From Cellulosimicrobium funkei (lineage in GTDB: Bacteria; Actinomycetota; Actinomycetes; Actinomycetales; Cellulomonadaceae), in contig NZ_SOZH01000003.1 in assembly GCF_004519295.1 (NCBI RefSeq), positions 124,001 to 188,000 of the forward strand: 64,000 nucleotides of DNA, given 5' to 3'. Both the position numbers and the translations under genes were made by a program. Positions 41,819-50,228 of this stretch are shown piece after piece (position 1 is the stretch's first letter; every line of letters starts with the position of its first letter). The notes under the pieces were generated by a model that was not told the origin of the DNA, searched no databases, and was given only the letters and a program-made list of their open reading frames with translations.

Positions 41819-42493
41819 TCAGCCGCGCGACCCCACGAGCCCGCTCTCGTACGCGACGATCACGGCCTGCACCCGGTCGCGCACGCCCAGCTTGGCCAGC
41901 AGGTTGCCGACGTGCGTCTTCACGGTCGTCGCGGACAGCACGAGGCGGTCGGCGATCTCGGCGTTCGACATCCCCTCGGCCACGCACCGCAGGACGTCGA
42001 GCTCGCGCGGCGTGAGGGAGCGCAGCCGGGGGTCGAGGCCGTCGTCGACGGCCGGCTGCTCGCCCGCGGGCAGGTGCGGTGCGAAGAGGTCGAGCATGCG
42101 GCGCAGCACGCGGGGCGCGACGACCGAGCTGCCTGCCGCGACGGTGCGGATCGCCTCGACGAGCTCGTGCGGGCGCGCGTTCTTCAGCAGGAACCCGCTC
42201 GCCCCGGCGCGCAGCGCCGCGAACGCGTACTCGTCCACGTCGAACGTCGTGAGCACGAGCACGCGCGTCCCGGGGTGCTCGGCGACGACGCGCCGGGTCG
42301 CCTCGATGCCGTCCATGCCGGGCATCCGGACGTCCATGACGACGACGTCGGGGGCGAGGGCCGCGACCTGGTCGAGCGCGACGCGTCCGTCGGAGGCCTC
42401 GCCCACCACCTCGAGGTCGGGCTCGGACTCGATGACGAGCCGGAAGCCCATCCGCAGCAGCGCCTGGTCGTCGACGAGCAGCACGGTCGTCAC
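41819..42493 (-). CDS. NarL/FixJ-family response regulator
   Basis: 224 residues. Receiver domain with acidic pair DD (LLVDDQALLRMG), phospho-acceptor Asp in VVVMDVRMPGMDG, Thr in VLVLTTFD and Lys in GFLLKNA. The C-terminal LuxR-type HTH is LTPRELDVLRCVAEGMSNAEIADRLVLSATTVKTHVGNLLAKLGVRDR. GTG start overlaps the kinase stop by 4 bp. Last gene of the exporter/two-component operon; probably controls that operon. Confidence 0.94.
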   Translation of the reverse strand: MTTVLLVDDQALLRMGFRLVIESEPDLEVVGEASDGRVALDQVAALAPDVVVMDVRMPGMDGIEATRRVVAEHPGTRVLVLTTFDVDEYAFAALRAGASGFLLKNARPHELVEAIRTVAAGSSVVAPRVLRRMLDLFAPHLPAGEQPAVDDGLDPRLRSLTPRELDVLRCVAEGMSNAEIADRLVLSATTVKTHVGNLLAKLGVRDRVQAVIVAYESGLVGSRG

Positions 42494-43950
42494 GGTCGTC
42501 CTCCCTCGTCGTCGTGCACGTCGCGGTGCGGGTGCTCCTGCTCGGGGGCGCTCCGCGCCCCGACCTCGCCCGGATCGCAGGGCAGGACCACGTGCACCGC
42601 CCAACCGCCGCCCGGTCGCGGCCCCGCCTCGACGACGCCGCCGAGCAGCGCGGCGCGCTCGCGCATGCCCACGATCCCGCGCCCGGTCCCGCCGCCGGTC
42701 GCCGGACGCGTGCCGCCCTCGTCGCGGACGTCGATCTCGACCGCGCGCGCGGTGCGCCGCACCACGACCTCGGCCGCGGGCGTCCCGGGCGCGTGCCGCA
42801 GCACGTTGGTCAGGGCCTCCTGCACGATGCGCACGGCCCCGAGCCGCAGCGACGTGTCCGCAGGCAGCGCGACGTCGAGGCCGCTCGCGGCGACGGGCAC
42901 GCCCGCCGCGCGGAACCGTGCGACGACGGCCGCAAGGTCCGTCCCGGTCGGCTCGACCGGGGTGCCCGCCCCGTCGCCGCCCTCCTCGGGGTCGAGCGCG
43001 CCGAGGACGCGCTGCATGTCGGCCAGCGCGTCCCGTCCCGTGCGGGACAGCTCGTGCAGGGCCTCGCGCGAGCGGTCCGGCGCCCGGTCGAGCGCCGCGC
43101 CCGCGCCGTCGGACAGCGCGACCATCACGGACACGCTGTGCGCGACGACGTCGTGCATCTCGCGCGCGATCCGCGCCCGCTCGGCGGCCCGGGCGAGCGC
43201 CGCGCTCTGGTCGCGGTCGCGCGCCATGGCGCGGTAGCGCGCGACGAGGTCCTCGTCGTGCAGCCGCCGTGCGCGTGCCCCCGACCCCGTGGCCATCCCC
43301 AGCAGCAGGAGCGCGAGCAGGAGGAGGACCGACACCGAGCGCCGGCCGGGGGAGAAGGGGGGCTGCGCGAGGTCGCGCACCGGGTCGCCGTCCGGCAGGA
43401 CGATCGGGTCGCTCCACAGCAGCATCTCGGCGAGGCCGATGTCCTGCCACCACCAGAGCGCGGCGACGACGACGGCGAGCACCGCCCCGCACACGACCCA
43501 CGCCGTGCGGGGCGCGCGCTCGGCGGCCACGGTGTGCACCGCGCACGCGAGGCACACGCCGAGCACGCCGAGCACGCCCGCCGTCGCGAGCGAGGTGACG
43601 GCCAGCACGGTGAGGGCCGCCGTGACGGTCAGCGGGCGCGACCGCCGGAGCAGGAGCAGGGCCGCCCCGAGGGCGGCGCCGACGAGCCAGGCCGTGACGA
43701 CCACCTGGGCCACGGGCTCGTCGGGGCGGAACAGCCCCAGCCCGGTGGACCCCTCGACCGTCGTGAGCGCGACCGCCGCGGTGACGAGCCCGAGCAGCGC
43801 GACCGCGCCTGCGAGCGCGAGGTCGGTCGCCCACGGGTGCCGCGCGAGCACGCGGCCGACGGCGCCGCGCCGCCGCACGTCGGGCTCGGCGCGCGGTCCG
43901 CCGTCGTGCGCCCCGGGCGCGGACGGGAGGGCGAGGGGCGACGAGGGCAC
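42490..43950 (-). CDS. sensor histidine kinase (HisKA_3 type)
   Basis: About 486 residues. Six or so N-terminal membrane helices with very short loops (intramembrane-sensing style), then the dimerisation/phosphorylation helix RIAREMHDVVAHSVSVMV (phospho-His in MHDVVAH) and the HATPase region (RIVQEALTNVLRHAPG, IDVRDEGG, GRGIVGMRERAALLGG). GTG 43950 is chosen because GGGAGAG precedes it; an upstream ATG at 43998 would overlap the permease by 14 bp and has no ribosome binding site. Cognate partner of the response regulator directly downstream. Confidence 0.9.
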   Translation of the reverse strand: MPSSPLALPSAPGAHDGGPRAEPDVRRRGAVGRVLARHPWATDLALAGAVALLGLVTAAVALTTVEGSTGLGLFRPDEPVAQVVVTAWLVGAALGAALLLLRRSRPLTVTAALTVLAVTSLATAGVLGVLGVCLACAVHTVAAERAPRTAWVVCGAVLAVVVAALWWWQDIGLAEMLLWSDPIVLPDGDPVRDLAQPPFSPGRRSVSVLLLLALLLLGMATGSGARARRLHDEDLVARYRAMARDRDQSAALARAAERARIAREMHDVVAHSVSVMVALSDGAGAALDRAPDRSREALHELSRTGRDALADMQRVLGALDPEEGGDGAGTPVEPTGTDLAAVVARFRAAGVPVAASGLDVALPADTSLRLGAVRIVQEALTNVLRHAPGTPAAEVVVRRTARAVEIDVRDEGGTRPATGGGTGRGIVGMRERAALLGGVVEAGPRPGGGWAVHVVLPCDPGEVGARSAPEQEHPHRDVHDDEGGRP

Positions 43951-43984
43951 GGGCCTACTCTCCCATCGGCCGTCGCGCGGCGCG

Positions 43985-44827
43985 TCAGACGACGTCATGG
44001 CGCCGCAGCCGGTACGCCGCCGCGGCGAGCAGCGCGGCGGCCCACGCCGCGAGGACGAGGGCTCCGCCCCACGTGCCGAGGTGCGGTCCCAGGGTCGTCG
44101 CGTCGAGCGCGGCGAGGCGCGCGTCGTCCTGCAGCAGGCGCGCCCCCGCGCCGGGCAGCAGCGCGCGCGCCGTGTCCGCGACGCGTCCCGGGTTCGTCGC
44201 GAGCACGTGGTCGAGCACGACGAGCAGCACGACCCCGCCGACGAGCGCGCCGTCCGGCCGCCGCACGAGCGCCCCCAGGCCCAGGCCCACGAGGGCGACC
44301 CCGGTCTGGTAGAGCACGAAGCCCGCCAGCACCCGCAGCGTCTCGCGGTCCGCGAGGTCGAGCACGAGCGCGGCGTCGGCGCGCTGCCCGGCGGTCGCGG
44401 CGAGCGCAGCGCCCAGCGCGAGCACGGCGACGGCGAGCGCGGCCGCCGTCGTCACGAGCGCCTGCGCCGCGAGCACGGGCAGGCGGCGGGGCACCGCGGC
44501 GAACGTCACGCGCGCGGTCCCGGTCCGGAACTCGCCGGCGCCGACGCCCGCGCCGAGCACGAGGAAGCCGAGCTGGGCGAGCACGGACCCCGCGACGGCG
44601 AGCGGCGCCCCGGAGGACCCGGCGTCGGGCCGGGCGAACGCGCCCAGCGCCCACGCCGTCCCCGCCGCCGCGGCGACGGTCGCGAGCGCGAGCCAGGCGG
44701 TCGAGCGGAGGCTCGTCAGCTTGTCGCACTCCGCCGCGAGCACCCGGGGCAGGGTCACCTGCGGCCGGTCGGGCGCGGGCGCGGTGCGGGTCGGAGCAGA
44801 GGCCGTCGGGGGGATCGTGGCGGCCAC
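43985..44827 (-). CDS. ABC-2 type transporter permease
   Basis: 280 residues. About six hydrophobic helices after AAECDKLTSLRSTAWLALATVA; GEFRTGTARVTFAAVPRR and the C-terminal YRLRRHDV are characteristic of ABC-2 permeases in antibiotic-export modules. It resembles the preceding permease (shared layout, GEF/YxTGTxRxTFxAxPRRxPVL, LGALVRRP), indicating an ancient duplication. GTG start two bases after the stop of that permease. Confidence 0.9.
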   Translation of the reverse strand: MAATIPPTASAPTRTAPAPDRPQVTLPRVLAAECDKLTSLRSTAWLALATVAAAAGTAWALGAFARPDAGSSGAPLAVAGSVLAQLGFLVLGAGVGAGEFRTGTARVTFAAVPRRLPVLAAQALVTTAAALAVAVLALGAALAATAGQRADAALVLDLADRETLRVLAGFVLYQTGVALVGLGLGALVRRPDGALVGGVVLLVVLDHVLATNPGRVADTARALLPGAGARLLQDDARLAALDATTLGPHLGTWGGALVLAAWAAALLAAAAYRLRRHDVV

Positions 44828-44828
44828 G

Positions 44829-45710
44829 TCAGACCACGTCCCGCGTGCGCAGGCGGACGGCGGCCAGGGCGAGCGGGACGAGGACCCACGCCGCGAGGAC
44901 GAGGCCTCCGCCGACGGCGCCCAGGTCGGGCGCGCCCTCGACCGCGCCCTCGCCCGTGAGGAGGGACGCCGCCCCGGTGGGCAGGAACGTGACGACCGTG
45001 TTCACCGCCGCCTGCGCGGACGAGACGCCCGCGGGTGCGGCGAGGGGGTCGCCCGACAGGTCGGCCGCGAGCACGAGCGCGACCGGCAGCACGAGCACGA
45101 CGAGCACCGCCGCGGCGAGCGCGGGGACGGGCCTCCGCACGAGCGCGCCGAGCGCGAGGCCGAGCAGGGCCATGCCGACGAGCAGGAGCGCCATCCCGAC
45201 GAGGACCTGCGGCGTACCGTCCCGGCCGAGGTCGAGCGCGAGGCCGCGCGCACGGGCCGACGGCAGGAGCGCGAGCACCGCCGCCCCGACCGCGAGCACC
45301 GCGGTGAGCAGCGCGAACGCGGCGGTCGCCGCCGTCTGCCCGACGAGCACGGGCCAGCGCCGCGGCTCGGCGACGAACGTCGTGCGGAACGTGCCCGTGC
45401 TGTACTCGCCCGTCCCGACCAGGACGCCCAGGACGAGGAGCGGCACCTGGGCCAGCAGCAGGCCCGACGTGAGGGAGCCGAGCGGGTCGAACCCCGGGTC
45501 CACGGACGACGCCTGGGCCGAGAGGTACGTCAGCACAGCCGAGACGACGACGGTGAGGGCGGCCGCCCACCACGACGAGCGCAGGCTCGTCAGCCTCGTC
45601 CACTCCGCGGCGACGGCGCGGGGGAGCGTGGGGCCACCGGCGCTCGCGGGCCGGGGCACCGCCGGGTGCGCACGCCCTGACGACGCGGTCGGTGCGGTGG
45701 GGGCGGTCAT
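44829..45710 (-). CDS. ABC-2 type transporter permease
   Basis: 293 residues, six hydrophobic helices. Markers: AAEWTRLTSLRSSWWAAALTVVVS, GTGEYSTGTFRTTFVAEPRRWPVLVGQ, LGLALGALVRRP and C-terminal RLRTRDV. ATG 45710 overlaps the ATPase stop (ATGA) and GAGGTG precedes it. Forms a heterodimeric channel with the next, paralogous permease (inference). Confidence 0.92.
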   Translation of the reverse strand: MTAPTAPTASSGRAHPAVPRPASAGGPTLPRAVAAEWTRLTSLRSSWWAAALTVVVSAVLTYLSAQASSVDPGFDPLGSLTSGLLLAQVPLLVLGVLVGTGEYSTGTFRTTFVAEPRRWPVLVGQTAATAAFALLTAVLAVGAAVLALLPSARARGLALDLGRDGTPQVLVGMALLLVGMALLGLALGALVRRPVPALAAAVLVVLVLPVALVLAADLSGDPLAAPAGVSSAQAAVNTVVTFLPTGAASLLTGEGAVEGAPDLGAVGGGLVLAAWVLVPLALAAVRLRTRDVV

Positions 45711-46465
45711 CGGGCACCTCCGGCCGACGCCAGACCGGTCTCGCCCGCGGCACGGCCGCGGTACTGGACGGCGTCGGCGGTGAGCCGCAGGTACGCCTCC
45801 TCGAGCGAGCCCGCCGCGCCCGCGAGCTCCTGCACCGGCGCGTCGGCGAGCAGCCGGCCCTGGCCGATGACGACGACGCGGTCGGCGCACAGCGCGAGCT
45901 CGTGCATGAGGTGCGACGACAGCAGCACCGCGCGGCCCTCCGCCGCGAGACCGCGCACGAGCCCGCGCACCCACAGCACGCCGTCGGGGTCGAGGCCGTT
46001 GACGGGCTCGTCGAGGACGAGCGTCCCGGGGTCGCCGAGGAGCGCGCCCGCGATGCCGAGGCGCTGGCCCATCCCGAGCGAGAACGTGCCCGCACGCCGC
46101 CCCGCGACGCTCTCGAGGCCGGTCATCCCGATCACCTCGTCCACGCGCGCCCGCCCGATCCCGTGGGTGCGGGCGAGCGCCGTCAGGTGGCGGAACGCCG
46201 TGCGGCCCGGGTGCACGGAGCGCGCGTCGAGCATGACCCCGACCGCGCGCAGGGGCGCCGGCAGGTCCGCGTACCGGCGGCCGTCCACGGTCGCCGTGCC
46301 GGAGGTCGGGCGCTCCAGCCCGACGACGACGCGCATCGTCGTGGACTTCCCGGCACCGTTCGGGCCGAGGAAGCCCGTCACGGTCCCGGGCCGCGCCGTG
46401 AACGTCAGCCCGTCCACCGCCGTCGTGGGTCCGTAGCGCTTCGTCAGCGCCTCCACCTGGATCAT
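45707..46465 (-). CDS. ABC transporter ATPase (drug/peptide export type)
   Basis: 252 residues. Walker A GPNGAGKSTTM, signature SLGMGQR (the first two residues of LSGGQ are altered, as often in BcrA-like exporters), Walker B TLVLDEPVNGLDPDG, switch His in LLSSHLMHEL. The D-loop and LEEAYLRLTAD end match the bacitracin/lantibiotic-resistance ATPase group. ATG 46465 has GGGAGG upstream. Together with two permeases, a kinase and a regulator it forms a self-regulated resistance or export operon; the exported compound is unknown. Confidence 0.94.
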   Translation of the reverse strand: MIQVEALTKRYGPTTAVDGLTFTARPGTVTGFLGPNGAGKSTTMRVVVGLERPTSGTATVDGRRYADLPAPLRAVGVMLDARSVHPGRTAFRHLTALARTHGIGRARVDEVIGMTGLESVAGRRAGTFSLGMGQRLGIAGALLGDPGTLVLDEPVNGLDPDGVLWVRGLVRGLAAEGRAVLLSSHLMHELALCADRVVVIGQGRLLADAPVQELAGAAGSLEEAYLRLTADAVQYRGRAAGETGLASAGGAR

Positions 46466-46575
46466 CGGTCCTCCCGTCGTCCGCGGGCCCGGTCGTCGGG
46501 CACCGCCGCCGTCGACGCTACGGACGCCTGCGGGGCCCCGGCTCGGGCGGTCGGCGGAGATCCGCGACCCTCCCG

Positions 46576-46598
46576 CCTCCTCCTCGGGGAGGAGGAGG
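46576..46598. repeat. perfect CCTCC/GGAGG hairpin
   Basis: Ten-bp perfect inverted repeat around a GGG loop, about 110 bp upstream of the exporter ATPase start. One arm is anti-Shine-Dalgarno-like, the other Shine-Dalgarno-like. May terminate the upstream minus-strand gene (stop at 46683) or act in the exporter leader. Confidence 0.5.
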
Positions 46599-46682
46599 TC
46601 GTGCCGGGGTGGGACGAGCGTGCCCAGGAGGGACGGTCCTGCCCGGGCGGACGGGGCGCGGCGCGGGCGGGCACGACGACGG

Positions 46683-47273
46683 TCAGGCGGTGGCGGTCCT
46701 TGCGGCCATCCGGACGCCCGCGTCCCATCCCGGTGCGCGCCCGCCGCCCGGGGGGACGTGGTCGGTCGCGAGTCGTGCCCGGGCGAGGGACCACGCGACG
46801 AGCGAGTTCGAGTTCCACATCTCGCCCCCGCCGGGCGGCCGCCGACCCCACGTGAGCGGCGGGACGCCACGCACGGCCCGCAGGATCCGCACGACCGCGG
46901 CGGCGTCGCGCGTGACGACGACGGGTGGCCCGACGGCGTGCTCCCGGTCGGGGAGGGCGCCGTGCGCCCAGCAGCGCACCTCGTACCGGAACCAGCGGGA
47001 GCGGCCCAGCGGCCGCAGACCCACGGGGCCGGTCACGACGACGCCCCGGTCGCACGGCGGGCCGCCCCACGCGGGGGTCATCTCGACGACGTACGGCACC
47101 CCGTCGCAGCGCAGTCCCAGCGCCGCGTGGAACAGCGGGCGGGGACGCCGCCGCGCGAGCAGCGCGGCGGCGCGCTCCCACGCGGCGCTCGTGCGGCGGA
47201 CGACGTGGCCCCCCGCCCCGACGGGCAGCCAGAGGAGCTCCGCCCTGTCGTCGCCGGGCGTGGTCGCGGTCAC
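46683..47273 (-). CDS. conserved hypothetical protein
   Basis: 196 residues, soluble, no signal peptide. I do not recognise the family with certainty. Recognisable blocks: LWLPVGAGGHVVRRTSAAWE, GVPYVVEMTPAWGGPP, GPVGLRPLGRSRWFRYEVRCW and EMWNSNSLVAWSLARA followed by PPGGGRAPGWDAGV. The His/Glu/Asn-Ser blocks recall permuted papain-like (NlpC/P60-related) proteins, but I see no clear catalytic Cys in place. GTG 47273 is the best start; no ribosome binding site. Divergent from the candidate small RNA. Confidence 0.65.
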   Translation of the reverse strand: MTATTPGDDRAELLWLPVGAGGHVVRRTSAAWERAAALLARRRPRPLFHAALGLRCDGVPYVVEMTPAWGGPPCDRGVVVTGPVGLRPLGRSRWFRYEVRCWAHGALPDREHAVGPPVVVTRDAAAVVRILRAVRGVPPLTWGRRPPGGGEMWNSNSLVAWSLARARLATDHVPPGGGRAPGWDAGVRMAARTATA

Positions 47274-47311
47274 GCCCCGACGCTACGGCACCCGGGTCCG
47301 CGCGGGAGCGG

Positions 47312-47317
47312 TAGGCT
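47312..47317 (+). promoter_or_regulatory. -10 element of the candidate small RNA
   Basis: TAGGCT, 7 nt before the ATG at 47325. Transcription would begin at about 47324. Confidence 0.4.
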
Positions 47318-47323
47318 CGGGGG

Positions 47324-47409
47324 CATGCTTCCGGCGTGAGAGCGCCGGCGGGATCCGAATGAGACAGCGGATCGAGAGGCCCCGTCGCTCCACACGACGG
47401 GGCCTCTCG
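47324..47409 (+). ncRNA. candidate structured small RNA (three hairpins)
   Basis: About 86 nt with three consecutive hairpins: CCGGCG/CGCCGG (47331-47348, loop TGAGAG), GATCCG/CGGATC (47352-47373, loop holding AATGAGACAG) and the strong terminator at 47373-47409. Both upstream loops contain TGAGA. A -10 element lies at its 5' end, and the RNA would begin with a four-codon ORF (ATG CTT CCG GCG TGA). It opens no longer reading frame on the plus strand, and both flanking genes are on the minus strand. No known family recognised. Alternative: the structure belongs to the 3' end of the GntR transcript. Confidence 0.4.
47373..47409. terminator. strong terminator
   Basis: Perfect 15-bp stem (47373-47387 with 47395-47409), 7-nt loop. 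Downstream of the GntR gene on the minus strand and at the end of the candidate small RNA on the plus strand. Confidence 0.8.
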
Positions 47410-47449
47410 CTGTCCCGGCGCGTCCTGCCGCCCGGCCGGGCGCCGTGCC

Positions 47450-48127
47450 TCAGCGGATGGGGGAGGGTCCGGCGTCCGCGAGCGGCAGGAACGGGTCGAA
47501 GATCGCGGCGACCGCTGCCGCGGCCCCGGCGGCGTCCTGCCGTGCGACGGCCTCGACCAGCTCGTGGTGGTGACGGTGCGCCGCCTCGTCGTCCGCGTTC
47601 TCCTCGTCGCGCATGTGCACGGTGAAGACGTCGAGCATGCTCGAGTAGAGCGTGACGTAGAGCGGGTTGTGCGTCGCGGCCACGATCGCGCGGTGCAGGT
47701 CGAGGTCGGCGCGCGCGCGGGCGTCGCGGTCGTCGGCCTCCCAGGCCGCCTCCCGCCGGTCGCGCAGCTCGCGCAGGTGCTCGACGTCGTCGTCCGAGCG
47801 GCTCGCCGCGGCGAGCGAGGCGGCGGTGCTGTCGAGGGCGAGGCGGAGCTCGAGGTAGTGGCGGCGGCTGCCGCCCGCGAGCTGGCGCTCCAGGGTGCCG
47901 GTCAGCTCGGAGCTCGAGATGACGAACGTGCCGCGGCCCTGCTCGCGGCGCAGCAGCCCCGCGTGGACGAGCGACTGCAGCGCCTCGCGCACGGTGTTGC
48001 GCCCGACGCCGAACTCCGCCACGAGCGCGGCCTCCGTGGGGATCCGTTCGCCGACCGCCCAGCGACCCGAGACGATCTCGTCCCGGAAGCGCGCCGCGGC
48101 CTGGTCGATGAGGCCTACTCGACGCAT
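47450..48127 (-). CDS. FadR-type GntR transcriptional regulator
   Basis: 225 residues from ATG 48127 (an in-frame ATG at 48160 would add 11 residues but has no ribosome binding site). Winged HTH: IDQAAARFRDEIVSGRWAVGERIPTEAALVAEFGVGRNTVREALQSLVHAGLLRREQGRGTFV. FCD domain: LELRLALDSTAASLAA, DLDLHRAIVAATHNPLYVTLYSSML and HHHELVEAVARQDAAGA, with His residues usual for metal-assisted ligand binding. Divergent from a CynX-type transporter across a region with a palindrome, so it most likely controls that transporter (inference). Confidence 0.9.
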   Translation of the reverse strand: MRRVGLIDQAAARFRDEIVSGRWAVGERIPTEAALVAEFGVGRNTVREALQSLVHAGLLRREQGRGTFVISSSELTGTLERQLAGGSRRHYLELRLALDSTAASLAAASRSDDDVEHLRELRDRREAAWEADDRDARARADLDLHRAIVAATHNPLYVTLYSSMLDVFTVHMRDEENADDEAAHRHHHELVEAVARQDAAGAAAAVAAIFDPFLPLADAGPSPIR

Positions 48128-48163
48128 CGGTCCGCCTGTGCCAGACTGCTCCAGATTCATCCC

Positions 48164-48176
48164 ATGATCCCATCAT
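48164..48176. promoter_or_regulatory. candidate GntR operator between regulator and transporter
   Basis: ATGAT-CCC-ATCAT, a perfect 5-bp inverted repeat with a 3-bp centre in the divergent gap between the regulator and the MFS transporter, a natural site for the FadR-type regulator. Confidence 0.4.
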
Positions 48177-48202
48177 CCGCCGACCTCAGTGTGGAGTGTA
48201 GC

Positions 48203-49468
48203 GTGACCACCCTCTCTCCCTCCCGACCCCGCGTGCGCCCCGGACGCCTCACGCTCTGGGCGGGCTTCGCCGTCGCGCTGACGGCCCTCAACCTCCGGAC
48301 GGCGGTCACCGGGTTCACCCCGCTGCTGGAGATGGTGGGCGCCGACCTCGGGTTCGGGGTCGCCGTCGCGGGGCTGCTCGGCACGGTCCCCGCGGCGTCG
48401 TTCGCCGTGTTCGGCTTCCTCGCGCCCGCGGTCACGCGGCGGTTCGGGCTCGAGCGCACGGCGACCGTGGCCCTCGCTCTCACCGCGCTGTCTCTCGTGC
48501 TGCGCGCGTCCTCCCCGACGACGACCGTGCTCGTCCTGTCGACGGTGCTCGCGCTCGCGGGCATCGGGGCGGCCAACGTCGTCATCGTGCCGCTGGTGAA
48601 GGCGTGGTTCTCCGACCGGCTCGCGCTGTGGACCTCGCTCTACCTCCTCCTCATGCAGACGGGGCAGTTCGTCGCCCCGCTGCTCGCGGTCCCGGTCGCC
48701 GAGGCGAGCAGCTGGCGCGTGTCCGTGGGGCTCTGGGCCGGGCCCGCCGCCGTGGCCGCCGTCGTCTGGCTCCTGCTCGCGCTCCGGCTGCCCGCCGCCC
48801 ATCACGCGCCCGCACCCGTCGCGGCGGCCGGTGCGCGCCTCCGGGTGGGCCGGTCGTCCACCGCGTGGGGCCTCGTCGGCCTCTTCGCCATGATGTCGCT
48901 GTCCAACTACGCGATCATCACGTGGGTGCCGGCCGTCCTCACCGACGCCGGGGGCAGCGCCGCGCTCGGCGGTTCCATGGTCGCGCTGTACTCGGCGTGG
49001 GGCGTGCTCGCGGCGCTGGTAGTGCCCCAGGTCGCCACCCGGATGACGAACCCGTTCGTCGTCGTGGTCGCGTGCTCGGTGGTGCTGGTCGCCGGGTACC
49101 TGGGACTCCTGCTCTCCCCGCTCGACGGCACGGTGGTGTGGGTGTGCGCCCTCGGCATCGGGGTGAGCACCTTCCCCCTGTGCATGACGCTCATCAACCG
49201 GCGCACGCGGACGGCCCAGGGGGCGTCGGCCGTGTCCGGCTTCGTCCAGGGCATCGGGTACGGGATCGCCTGCTTCGGGCCCCTCGGGCTCGGCCTGCTG
49301 CGCGAGGCGACCGGCTCGTGGTCCGTCCCGCTCGTCGTGCTCGCCGCGACCGCCGTCCCCGGGGTCGTGGCGGGCTGGTTCGCCTGCCGACCTCGCTACG
49401 TCGACGACGCCGTCGTCATCGCCGACCGTCCGACGGACGACGTGGAGGACCGCGCGGCCGGCGGGTGA
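48203..49468 (+). CDS. CynX/NimT-type MFS transporter
   Basis: 421 residues, 12 predicted membrane helices. The N-terminal GFAVALTALNLRTAVTGFTPLLEMVGADLGFGVAVAGLLGTVP is the CynX/NimT (cyanate/2-nitroimidazole-like) signature, and GIGAANVVIVPLVKAWFSDRLALWTSLYLL is well conserved. It imports or exports a small organic anion; the substrate is unknown. GTG 48203 is preferred because GGAG lies 7 nt upstream; the earlier ATG 48164 sits inside the operator palindrome. Probably controlled by the divergent GntR regulator. Confidence 0.88.
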   Translation: MTTLSPSRPRVRPGRLTLWAGFAVALTALNLRTAVTGFTPLLEMVGADLGFGVAVAGLLGTVPAASFAVFGFLAPAVTRRFGLERTATVALALTALSLVLRASSPTTTVLVLSTVLALAGIGAANVVIVPLVKAWFSDRLALWTSLYLLLMQTGQFVAPLLAVPVAEASSWRVSVGLWAGPAAVAAVVWLLLALRLPAAHHAPAPVAAAGARLRVGRSSTAWGLVGLFAMMSLSNYAIITWVPAVLTDAGGSAALGGSMVALYSAWGVLAALVVPQVATRMTNPFVVVVACSVVLVAGYLGLLLSPLDGTVVWVCALGIGVSTFPLCMTLINRRTRTAQGASAVSGFVQGIGYGIACFGPLGLGLLREATGSWSVPLVVLAATAVPGVVAGWFACRPRYVDDAVVIADRPTDDVEDRAAGG

Positions 49469-49526
49469 CGCCGCGCGCGGGCTCGGGGCGGCGCCCGGCC
49501 GCCGCGCCGCGTACGGACCCGGCCCG

Positions 49527-49532
49527 TACGGT
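49527..49532 (+). promoter_or_regulatory. -10 element, leaderless YoaK-family gene
   Basis: TACGGT, 6 nt before ATG 49539, with no ribosome binding site between. Confidence 0.4.
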
Positions 49533-49538
49533 CGGACG

Positions 49539-50228
49539 ATGACCGACCCGCGCGACCGGCCGTACGTGGCCGGCCTGCTCGTCCTGACCGTGGCGACGGG
49601 CGTCGTCGACGCGGTGAGCTACCTCGCGCTCGACCAGGTGTTCACCGGCAACATGACGGGCAACGTGCTCTTCGTCGGGTTCGCCGCCGCCGGTGCGGGC
49701 GGGATCCCGCTGCTCAACAACGTCGTCGCGCTCGTCGCCTTCGTCCTCGGCGCCGCCCTGTGCGGGGCGCTGCTCCGCGGGCGCGCCGACGACGCGCGAA
49801 TGCCGCGGCGCGCGCTCGGCGTGCTCGCCGGGGGAGCGGTGCTCGTGGTCGCGGGCGGCGCGCTGTGGCTCGCCGTCGGGCGCCTGCCCACGCCCGGGGT
49901 GCTGGCCCTCACCGCCGCCCTCGCGCTCGTGATGGGCGCCCAGGCGGTCGCCGCGCGGGGCGCCCACGTCCAGGACGTCTCGACCGTCGTCGTCACCACG
50001 ACGCTCGTGAACCTCGCTCTCAGCAGCCCGCTCGCGGGCGGGTCCGGAGAGGGCGCGGCCCGACGCGCGGGCGCCGTGCTCGCGATGGGCACGGGCGCGG
50101 CCGTCGGCGCCGTCGTCGTGCGGTCGTGGTCCGGTGCGGCCGGCCTGCTGCTGGCGGGCGTCCTCGTCGCGGTCGGCACGACGACGCTCGCCCTGGCCCG
50201 CCGCCACGACGCCGTGGCGCCGCGCTGA
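49539..50228 (+). CDS. YoaK/DUF1275 family membrane protein
   Basis: 229 residues with about six membrane helices. DUF1275 signature: VATGVVDAVSYLALDQVFTGNMTGNVLFVGFAAAG and later MGAQAVAARGAHVQDVSTVVVTTTLVNLALSSPL. Proposed as small-molecule transporters, but no substrate is established. The ATG is 6 nt after TACGGT, so the transcript is probably leaderless. Confidence 0.88.
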   Translation: MTDPRDRPYVAGLLVLTVATGVVDAVSYLALDQVFTGNMTGNVLFVGFAAAGAGGIPLLNNVVALVAFVLGAALCGALLRGRADDARMPRRALGVLAGGAVLVVAGGALWLAVGRLPTPGVLALTAALALVMGAQAVAARGAHVQDVSTVVVTTTLVNLALSSPLAGGSGEGAARRAGAVLAMGTGAAVGAVVVRSWSGAAGLLLAGVLVAVGTTTLALARRHDAVAPR

